The notes below the pieces were generated by a model. The model was not told the DNA's origin and did not search any database. It saw only the letters and a list, made by a program, of their open reading frames with translations. Of a DNA stretch of 7,278 nt, positions 1-5,166 are shown in pieces (within the stretch, counting starts at the first letter, position 1; every line of letters starts with the position of its first letter). This stretch comes from Asaia bogorensis (lineage in GTDB: Bacteria; Pseudomonadota; Alphaproteobacteria; Acetobacterales; Acetobacteraceae), in assembly GCA_945874515.1 (NCBI GenBank), contig CAMCHA010000119.1, positions 1-7,278 of the forward strand. Reading direction: 5' to 3'. Position numbers and translations under genes: made by a program.

Positions 1-1
1 A

Positions 2-109
2 GGCGCGGTGGATGAAACGCTCGGCGTTTTGCTGAAATACCAGGATGACATCGCCAAGCTGAAGGGCGAGGAAGCGGCGCGGCTGATTGCGGAGGCTCGG
101 GCCGGGTGA
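2..109 (+). CDS. C-terminal end of a probable MoxR/CoxD-type AAA+ ATPase (partial)
   Basis: An open frame enters from the left edge and stops with TGA at 107-109, leaving 35 C-terminal residues. They are hydrophilic and helical, with a stretch reading VDETLGVLLKYQDDIAKLKG. No Walker motif or other diagnostic AAA+ element lies in the window, so the assignment rests mainly on context. In cox and related molybdenum-hydroxylase clusters the gene directly before coxE is usually coxD, a MoxR-family ATPase. CoxD acts with its VWA partner as a chaperone and, in the CO dehydrogenase system, is implicated in sulfurating the molybdenum centre. The stop overlaps the GTG start of the next gene by 4 bases (GTGA), so the two are almost certainly co-translated. 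Another accessory protein of the same cluster cannot be excluded. Confidence 0.55.
   Translation, partial: GAVDETLGVLLKYQDDIAKLKGEEAARLIAEARAG
91..95 (+). promoter_or_regulatory. Ribosome binding site for the CoxE-like gene
   Basis: GGAGG lies 10 bases before the GTG at 106, inside the end of the upstream gene. It supports this GTG as the start; the next in-frame ATG is about 75 codons further in and would remove most of the conserved N-terminal half. Confidence 0.6.
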
Positions 110-1359
110 CGCCGGATCGCGACCCTGCCCGCATCATCGCCGGCGGCCAACCCTTGCTGGCCTCGGCGCCCGGCGCGGGCGGGCATCTCGCGACCAATTT
201 GCTGGCCTTCACGCGGTTGTTGCGCCGTTCCGGGCTGCCGCTTGGGCCTGGTGAGGCACTCAGTGCGCTGGCGGCCCTGAACACGATTGAAATTGGGGAT
301 CGCCGGCAGGTGCATGCTGCGCTGCGCGCCGTGATGGTGCATCGGCGCGAGCATTTTGAGTTGTTCGATCAGGCGTTCCAATTATTCTGGCGCGACCCGG
401 AAGCCGCCGCCCATGCCGCTGCGATGGCCGCGCTGGATGGCCATAAGCCGCAATCGGAAAAGCCGCCCCCCGCGTCTCGGCGTTTGGCGGAAGCGATGCA
501 GGGCGAAAAACCAAAGCCTCGCCCGCCCGAACCAGAACCGCCGCGCCAGGATATGAGCTTCACGGTGAGTGACCGCGAAAAGCTTCAAAAGCTGGATTTC
601 GAGGCCATGTCGGCGGCTGAAATCGCCGCCGCCAAGCAGGAAATCCGCAAGCTGACCCTGCCGCTTGATGAAAAACCAACGCGGCGCTTCCGCACACACC
701 CAGCCGGGCGCGTTGTGGATTTGCGCGCCACACTGCGCCAAAGCCTGCGGCTTGGGGGCGATATCCTGAAGCTTGAACACAAGCAGCGCGTGGAAAAGCC
801 ACCGCCCTTGGTGGTGTTGTGTGATATCAGCGGCAGCATGGCGCGTTATGCGCAAATCCTGCTGCATTTCCTGCATGCCGTCACCAATGAACGGGACCGG
901 GTGCATAGTTTCCTGTTCGGCACCAGGCTGACGAATGTTACTCGGCAATTGCGCCATCGCGATCCGGAATTCGCCTTTGAGATGGTGTCCCACATCGTGC
1001 CCGATTGGTCGGGTGGTACGCGGATTGGCGAAAGCCTTGGCCTGTTCAACAAGCTTTGGGCGCGGCGCGTTTTGGGTCAGGGCGCCGTTGTGTTACTCAT
1101 CACGGATGGGCTGGACCGCGAAGGCGCGGCGGGGCTCGCGGAAGCGACGGATCGGCTCCGGCAATCCTGCACGCGGCTGATCTGGCTCAATCCGCTGTTG
1201 CGTTTTTCGGGCTTTCAACCGAAATCCCAGGGCATTCGTGCCATGCTGCCCCATGTGGATGATTTCCGGCCCGTGCATAATCTTGAAAGCCTGCGCGCAC
1301 TGATCCAAACCTTATCCGATCCGCGCACCGGCCAAAGCAGAAGGATGATGGTCGCATGA
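106..1359 (+). CDS. coxE: CoxE-like VWA-domain protein, molybdenum hydroxylase maturation
   Basis: A 417-residue protein of the CoxE-like VWA family, predicted cytoplasmic because it has no signal peptide or membrane segment. Residues 25-110 form a helical N-terminal region. Residues 111-150 are a Pro/Lys/Glu-rich linker. The VWA domain runs from about 232 to 400. All parts of the metal-ion-dependent adhesion site (MIDAS) are present: DISGS at 240-244, Thr305 in WSGGTRIG, and Asp334 in LITDG. Members of this family pair with a MoxR-type AAA+ ATPase. In Oligotropha carboxidovorans, CoxD and CoxE take part in post-translational assembly of the CuSMo centre of CO dehydrogenase. Here the gene overlaps the probable ATPase by GTGA and the next gene by ATGA, which fits that pairing. 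The start is GTG with a GGAGG site. Whether the client is CO dehydrogenase or another molybdenum hydroxylase is not shown. Confidence 0.88.
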   Translation: MTPDRDPARIIAGGQPLLASAPGAGGHLATNLLAFTRLLRRSGLPLGPGEALSALAALNTIEIGDRRQVHAALRAVMVHRREHFELFDQAFQLFWRDPEAAAHAAAMAALDGHKPQSEKPPPASRRLAEAMQGEKPKPRPPEPEPPRQDMSFTVSDREKLQKLDFEAMSAAEIAAAKQEIRKLTLPLDEKPTRRFRTHPAGRVVDLRATLRQSLRLGGDILKLEHKQRVEKPPPLVVLCDISGSMARYAQILLHFLHAVTNERDRVHSFLFGTRLTNVTRQLRHRDPEFAFEMVSHIVPDWSGGTRIGESLGLFNKLWARRVLGQGAVVLLITDGLDREGAAGLAEATDRLRQSCTRLIWLNPLLRFSGFQPKSQGIRAMLPHVDDFRPVHNLESLRALIQTLSDPRTGQSRRMMVA

Positions 1360-1685
1360 CCCAGAATGACAATGCCGAAGATATCCTGGCTATCGCTGCC
1401 ACTTGGAAGGCAGCCGGTGAGGATGTGGCCATAGCGACCGTGGTGGAAACCTGGGGGTCTTCGCCGCGTCCGGCGGGATCGCGCCTTGCCATCACCAAAT
1501 CGGGCAAGCTGGCGGGGTCAGTTTCCGGCGGTTGCATTGAAGGGGCGGTGGCGGATGCTGCGCGGCAATCCATGGCAAGCGGGGCACCACAATTGCTGGA
1601 TTTTGGGATTTCCGATGAACGTGCCTGGGAAGTCGGGCTTTCCTGCGGCGGCAAAGTGAAGGTTTTTGTGGAGCCGCTGTCATGA
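1356..1685 (+). CDS. XdhC/CoxI family protein, N-terminal domain as a separate gene
   Basis: A 109-residue protein matching only the N-terminal (XdhC_CoxI) domain of XdhC. Conserved family elements are visible: GSSPRPAGSRLAI from residue 34, GSVSGGCIEGAV at 54-65 with Cys60, and GLSCGGK at 94-100 with Cys97. XdhC proteins bind molybdenum cofactor, protect it while its terminal sulfur is installed, and hand it to the apo-hydroxylase. In full-length XdhC the Rossmann domain follows in the same chain; here it is encoded by the next gene, so the two products probably form a complex. AAGGA at 1341-1345 lies 10 bases before the ATG. The start overlaps the coxE stop and the stop overlaps the next start, both by ATGA. 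Both cysteines are intact and the gene has its own start and ribosome site, so it does not look like a decaying fragment. Confidence 0.88.
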   Translation: MTQNDNAEDILAIAATWKAAGEDVAIATVVETWGSSPRPAGSRLAITKSGKLAGSVSGGCIEGAVADAARQSMASGAPQLLDFGISDERAWEVGLSCGGKVKVFVEPLS

Positions 1686-2395
1686 AATCCGCAACCCTTG
1701 CCCGGCTGCAAGCCGAACGCGCCGCCAAGCGCGCGGTGGTGCTGCTGACCAGGCTTTCCGATGGCGCGCAATTGCTTTGGCCCGGTGATGAGATGCCGGC
1801 GGAATTGGTGGAAGCGTCCAAGGCCGCACTCGGCAGTGAAGAAGCGGGCAATGTGACGCTGGATGGGGATAGCTGGTTCATCCATCCGCATAACCCGCCG
1901 CTGCGGATTATTGTGGTGGGCGCGGTGCATATTGCGCAGGCAATGGCGCCCATGGCTGCCCCGCTTGGCTTTTCCATGGTGGTGGTGGACCCGCGCCGCG
2001 CCTTCGCCAACGAAGAACGCCTGCCCGGTATCACGCTTTCCACCGATTGGCCGGATGAGGCGATGGAAGCTTTGGCGCCTGATGCGCGCACGGCGGTGGT
2101 GACACTGACGCATGACCCGAAGCTGGATGATCCCGCTTTGGATGCTGCGCTAAAAAGCGAGGCGTTTTACATCGGCGCGCTGGGCAGCCGGCGCACCCAT
2201 GCCAAGCGCGTCGCGCGGTTGACGGAATTGGGCCATGGCGCTGAGGCAATGGGGCGGATCCATGCGCCGGTCGGGCTCAATATCGAAGCCATTACGGCAC
2301 CGGAAATTGCGCTTTCCATCATGGCGGAAATCGTAGCCGCCCGGCGCGGTGCGGCGCTTGGTGCTGTGCGGCCCATTCCCGGTGTTGCGGCATGA
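1682..2395 (+). CDS. XdhC family protein, C-terminal Rossmann domain
   Basis: A 237-residue protein that carries the second half of XdhC. Residues 1-72 correspond to the middle linker region of a full-length XdhC. From residue 76 there is an NAD(P)-binding-like Rossmann fold: IIVVGAVHIA at 76-85, VVVDPR ending the second strand (Asp103), THDPKLDDPAL at 143-153, YIGALGSRRTHAKR at 163-176, and the C-terminal IHAPVGLNIEAITAPEIALS signature from 193. These are standard marks of the XdhC C-terminal domain. The second glycine of the usual GAGH loop is Val82 here. The protein should work with the preceding gene product in protecting, sulfurating and inserting molybdenum cofactor into a xanthine-dehydrogenase-family enzyme. 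GGAG at 1670-1673 lies 8 bases before the ATG. Four-base ATGA overlaps occur at both ends. Confidence 0.88.
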   Translation: MKSATLARLQAERAAKRAVVLLTRLSDGAQLLWPGDEMPAELVEASKAALGSEEAGNVTLDGDSWFIHPHNPPLRIIVVGAVHIAQAMAPMAAPLGFSMVVVDPRRAFANEERLPGITLSTDWPDEAMEALAPDARTAVVTLTHDPKLDDPALDAALKSEAFYIGALGSRRTHAKRVARLTELGHGAEAMGRIHAPVGLNIEAITAPEIALSIMAEIVAARRGAALGAVRPIPGVAA

Positions 2396-4044
2396 TTTTC
2401 GGCCCAACGCGGCTTGAAGAAGCGAAAGGCGCGATCCTTGCGCATACCGTGCGCATGACCGGCCGCGTGCTGAAGAAAGGCACGGTGCTGGATGCTGGCG
2501 CCATCACCGCATTGCGAGACGCAGGCCATCGGGAAGTCATAGCCGCGCGGCTTGAAGTGGGTGATGTGCCGGAAGATGAGGCTGCGGAACGGCTGGGCCA
2601 AGTGCTGGCCGTGCCCTTGCTTGCGCGGTCCCGTGCCGCAACTGGGCGCGTGAATATCCTGGCCGAAACCGCCGGGCTTTTGGTGCTGGATACCAGGCGC
2701 ATCGCGCGCATGAATGCGGTGGATGAAAGCCTGACGATTGCGACTTTGCCCAATTTCACGCCCGTCAACACGAAGGAAATGGTCGCGACCATCAAGGTCA
2801 TTCCCTTTGCCGTGCCGGGGCAAATGCTGGGCGTGGTGGAAGCGGTCGCTAAAAGTGGCGCGGGGCCGGTGCTTGCCATTCATCCTTTCCGCGCCTTGAA
2901 AGTCGGCCTTGTGCTGTCTGAATTGCCCGGCATCAAGGAAAGCGTCATGGAAGGCGCGATTGAAGCGACGGAAGAACGCATCGTAGGGCTCTGTGGGACA
3001 TTGTTGCCGGTGGAACGCGTGCGCCATGATACGGTCGCGATTTCCGATGCGCTGTCCCGGCTACGCCGCGCGGGCGCTGAGATGCTGCTGGTGGCCGGCG
3101 CTTCCGCGGTGGTGGATCGGCGCGATGTTGGCCCGGCGGCCATTGTGCGCGCTGGCGGCGTGATTGATCATTTCGGCATGCCGGTTGATCCCGGCAATCT
3201 GCTCTGCCTTGGGCATATCGGCAAAATCCCCGCCATGGTGCTGCCTGGCTGTGCGCGCAGCCCAAAGCTGAATGGCTTTGATTGGGTGCTGCAAAGGCTT
3301 TTCGCGGGGCTTGAGGTAACGCCGGAAGATATCGGCGCCATGGGCGTTGGCGGCCTGCTCAAGGAAATCGAACTGCGTCCCCTGCCGCGTGAACAAGCAC
3401 CGCGCACACCGCCGCCGGCCGTGGCGCCGCGCCGCGGGCGCCGCGTTGCAGCGATTGTGCTGGCCGCCGGGCGGTCTCGTCGCATGGCGCCGCTGAACAA
3501 GCTGCTAGTGGCGGATAATGATGGCGTGCCCATGGTGGTGCGCGTGGTGGATCAGGTGCTGGCTTCCCACGCGCGCCCGATCATTGTCGTCACCGGCCAT
3601 GAGCAAGACCGGGTGGAGGAAGCCCTTTCCAACCGCGCAGTACAGTTCGCGATTGCCGATGATTACGCGGAGGGGCTTTCCGCGTCGCTCAAGGCAGGGC
3701 TGCAAGCTCTGCCCCAGGATATTGAAGGCTTCATGGTGTGCCTGGGCGATATGCCGCTGGTGAGTTCCGCCATGCTCGATCGGTTGATGGCGGCGTTTGA
3801 TCCGGAAGAAGGCCGCGCGATTGTGATGCCAACCTTCCGCGGCAAGCAGGGCAATCCCATGCTCTGGTCACGCGAATTCCTGCCCGAAATGCTGGCGATT
3901 ACCGGCGATGTGGGCGCACGGCATTTGGCGGGCAAATACGCCGATCGCTGCGTGGAGGTTGAGATGGCCGATGACGCTGTGCTGCGTGATTTCGACACGA
4001 CCGAGGCGCTGAAGGGCGTACCGGGGTATAGTTTGGTAAGGTGA
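2392..4044 (+). CDS. Fusion: molybdopterin-binding domain + MobA/MocA-like nucleotidyltransferase
   Basis: A 550-residue two-domain protein. Residues 1 to about 330 form a MoeA/MogA-type molybdopterin-binding region; its core around 205-300 includes MLLVAGASAVVDRRD and LPGCARSPKLNGFDW. Residues 331-351 are a Pro/Arg-rich linker. Residues 352-550 are a MobA-like NTP transferase. It has the nucleotide loop LAAGRSRRM (357-365), the following NKLL with Lys370, the metal-binding LGDMP (451-455, Asp453), RGKQGNP (483-489), TGDVGAR (504-510) and DFDT (533-536). LAAG rather than LAGG favours the MocA side, which makes molybdopterin cytosine dinucleotide, the cofactor form used by bacterial CO dehydrogenase-type enzymes. 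That preference is inference. The ATG overlaps the previous stop (ATGA) and has only a poor ribosome site, so translation probably depends on coupling. It is the last gene before a hairpin. Confidence 0.87.
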   Translation: MIFGPTRLEEAKGAILAHTVRMTGRVLKKGTVLDAGAITALRDAGHREVIAARLEVGDVPEDEAAERLGQVLAVPLLARSRAATGRVNILAETAGLLVLDTRRIARMNAVDESLTIATLPNFTPVNTKEMVATIKVIPFAVPGQMLGVVEAVAKSGAGPVLAIHPFRALKVGLVLSELPGIKESVMEGAIEATEERIVGLCGTLLPVERVRHDTVAISDALSRLRRAGAEMLLVAGASAVVDRRDVGPAAIVRAGGVIDHFGMPVDPGNLLCLGHIGKIPAMVLPGCARSPKLNGFDWVLQRLFAGLEVTPEDIGAMGVGGLLKEIELRPLPREQAPRTPPPAVAPRRGRRVAAIVLAAGRSRRMAPLNKLLVADNDGVPMVVRVVDQVLASHARPIIVVTGHEQDRVEEALSNRAVQFAIADDYAEGLSASLKAGLQALPQDIEGFMVCLGDMPLVSSAMLDRLMAAFDPEEGRAIVMPTFRGKQGNPMLWSREFLPEMLAITGDVGARHLAGKYADRCVEVEMADDAVLRDFDTTEALKGVPGYSLVR

Positions 4045-4072
4045 AGCGTGACCTACCTAAGCAGGTCACGCT
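4045..4072 (+). terminator. Hairpin directly after the molybdenum-accessory operon
   Basis: A perfect 10-base inverted repeat: AGCGTGACCT (4045-4054) pairs with AGGTCACGCT (4063-4072) around an 8-base loop. The left arm starts on the base after the stop codon. The following GATTTAAG is only a weak U-run, so intrinsic termination may be partial; pausing or 3'-end protection are alternatives. It could also serve the convergent mscL transcript. Confidence 0.55.
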
Positions 4073-4081
4073 GATTTAAGC

Positions 4082-4096
4082 GCCTTGCGGCAAGGC
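4082..4096 (-). terminator. Small hairpin after mscL
   Basis: GCCTTG (4082-4087) and CAAGGC (4091-4096) form a 6-base stem with a 3-base loop, 4 bases past the mscL stop on the - strand. It is followed on that strand by GCTTAAAT, a poor U-run. With the 10-base hairpin beside it, it may form a shared two-way termination zone between convergent genes. Confidence 0.35.
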
Positions 4097-4100
4097 AAAG

Positions 4101-4580
4101 TCAGATCTTGCGCGCCTTAATTTCATCACGGATTTCCGCAAGCAAGGCTTCGGTTGGCGTCGGCGGAGGTGGCGCTGCCGCTTCCTCCACGGCCTTGGAT
4201 GCCTGAAGCTTGCTCAGCATCTTCACCATCCAGAAAATCGCAAAGCCAACAATCACAAACTTGATGATGGCGTTGATGAATTTGCCGATTGCCAGCACGG
4301 CAGCGCCACCGTCGCGCGTTGCGGCCAGTGTTGCCTGGCGTTCGCCGGACATCACGACAAAGAGGTTGGAGAGATCCATCCCGCCCATCAGCAAGCCGAT
4401 GATCGGGTTCAACAGATCCTCCACCATGGAGGTCACAATGGTGGTAAATGCCGCGCCGATGACAACGCCAACGGCCAGGTCAATGACATTGCCGCGCATG
4501 ATGAAGGCCTTGAATTCCTTCAGCCATTGCGGTTCCTTCACCGGGATGTGCCCGGTGATCTTGTGGGCTAAATCGCTCAT
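4101..4580 (-). CDS. mscL: Large-conductance mechanosensitive channel MscL
   Basis: A 159-residue MscL, the homopentameric inner-membrane pore that opens under membrane tension to release solutes in hypo-osmotic shock. The diagnostic first-helix region is clear: FKAFIMRGNVIDLAVGVVIG from residue 23, then AAFTTIVTSMVEDLLNPIIG to about 61. A periplasmic loop follows at 62-92 and a second membrane helix at about 95-119, including FVIVGFAIFWMVKML. A Pro-rich spacer (PPPPTP, 137-142) leads to the amphipathic C-terminal helix TEALLAEIRDEIKARKI. It is somewhat longer than the 136-residue E. coli protein, mainly in the N-terminal tail and the C-terminal spacer. The frame stays open upstream to 4844, but the ATG at 4580 has a good GAGGG site and the protein from there has normal MscL architecture. 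It is convergent with the molybdenum operon and divergent from the VOC gene. Confidence 0.95.
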   Translation of the reverse strand: MSDLAHKITGHIPVKEPQWLKEFKAFIMRGNVIDLAVGVVIGAAFTTIVTSMVEDLLNPIIGLLMGGMDLSNLFVVMSGERQATLAATRDGGAAVLAIGKFINAIIKFVIVGFAIFWMVKMLSKLQASKAVEEAAAPPPPTPTEALLAEIRDEIKARKI

Positions 4581-4587
4581 GCTTTTT

Positions 4588-4592
4588 CCCTC
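4588..4592 (-). promoter_or_regulatory. Ribosome binding site deciding the mscL start
   Basis: GAGGG on the - strand lies 7 bases before the ATG at 4580. It selects this start over upstream in-frame ATGs, whose added residues resemble no part of MscL. Confidence 0.65.
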
Positions 4593-4601
4593 AACAAAGC
4601 G

Positions 4602-4614
4602 CCCGATTATCGGG
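4602..4614. promoter_or_regulatory. 13-base perfect palindrome over the mscL -10
   Basis: CCCGAT and ATCGGG flank a single central base. The palindrome contains the candidate mscL -10 (GATAAT on the - strand), a place where a bound repressor would block transcription. It could equally be chance, or form a small RNA hairpin in a longer transcript. No second copy was noticed elsewhere in the window. Confidence 0.3.
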
Positions 4615-4633
4615 ACTACTTTCGATATGTCTT
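4606..4633 (-). promoter_or_regulatory. Candidate mscL promoter
   Basis: On the - strand, AAGACA (4633-4628, four of six to the sigma70 -35 consensus) is separated by 16 bases from GATAAT (4611-4606, five of six to the -10 consensus). A transcript starting about 7 bases later would have a leader of roughly 19 bases containing the GAGGG site. TTGAAA at 4637-4632 is a better -35 match, but its 20-base spacing is too long. Prediction by eye only. Confidence 0.35.
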
Positions 4634-4733
4634 TCAAGCTTATTGATTGCTTTTTGTAAAGCTTAAAAGGGTATGGCCCAAGCCTTTGGTTGTTAGGATA
4701 GCGCGGTGCCGGCATTGTGCCTAAGCTTGAGTA

Positions 4734-5141
4734 ATGGACCCCAAGCACTTCGCCCAGCAAATCACCTTCCTTTATGCGGAAGACCCGGCCGCTTCCTGGG
4801 ATTTCTACGAAAACAAGCTGGGCCTTTCCCTGGTGCAGGATCAAGGCACCTGCCGCATCTATGCCACCGCCCCGGGTGATCGCGCCTTTCTTGGCGTCTG
4901 CCGCGCGCGGGCGCCGCGGGCTTCAGACAACCAACGCGTGCAAGGCGGGGTTGTCTTCACCTTCGTTGATCCAGATGTGGAAGGCTGGCACGCAAGGCTG
5001 AAGGCGCGCGGCGTCACGGTGCCGGAACAGGTAGAATATTCCGAAGCCTACCGCGTGACGCATTTCTTCTTCCACGACCCTGCCGGCTATTTGCTGGAGG
5101 TGCAGCGCTTCGAAAGGCCCGATTGGCCGGCGCCTGGCTGA
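4734..5141 (+). CDS. VOC family (glyoxalase/bleomycin-resistance superfamily) protein
   Basis: A 135-residue soluble protein with one complete vicinal-oxygen-chelate fold made of two beta-alpha-beta-beta-beta modules. Module one begins ITFLYAEDPAASWDFYENKLGL (10-31). Module two starts at GGVVFTFVDPDVEGWHARLKARG (71-93) and ends with the typical HDPAGYLLEVQRF (114-126), where Glu122 is at the usual metal-ligand position. At the position normally held by the first metal-binding His there is Gln9, so the metal site may be altered. Family members range from lyases and dioxygenases to drug-binding proteins, and the substrate cannot be inferred. An in-frame stop at 4728-4730 fixes this ATG as the first possible start. 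The ribosome site is weak. It stands alone, divergent from mscL and convergent with the TRAP genes, with no clear promoter visible. Confidence 0.85.
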   Translation: MDPKHFAQQITFLYAEDPAASWDFYENKLGLSLVQDQGTCRIYATAPGDRAFLGVCRARAPRASDNQRVQGGVVFTFVDPDVEGWHARLKARGVTVPEQVEYSEAYRVTHFFFHDPAGYLLEVQRFERPDWPAPG

Positions 5142-5166
5142 ACGCTCATGCGCCGCGCTGCTTCCC

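Noticed and set aside
1187..2113. A long open frame (308 residues) on the - strand
   Set aside because: It lies opposite three well-supported overlapping genes and has the His/Arg-rich, domainless composition of an antisense shadow in GC-rich DNA.
2167..3027. A 286-residue open frame on the - strand
   Set aside because: It is antisense to the XdhC and fusion genes, rich in His/Arg/Gln with no recognisable motif, and is explained by codon bias on the other strand.
3423..3444. GC-only block with two GGCGCC sites
   Set aside because: It encodes the Pro/Arg-rich hinge of the fusion protein in frame; codon bias for Ala, Pro and Arg explains the apparent symmetry.
4636..4728. Three AAGCTT hexamers in 93 bases of the mscL/VOC intergenic region
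   Set aside because: They have irregular spacing, no conserved flanks and no paired arms beyond the hexamer itself. The region is AT-richer than its surroundings, so this is probably chance.
4581..4844. An 88-residue N-terminal extension of mscL, open on the - strand
   Set aside because: The extension shows no MscL-like sequence, overlaps the start of the VOC gene, and bypasses the good GAGGG site before the ATG at 4580.
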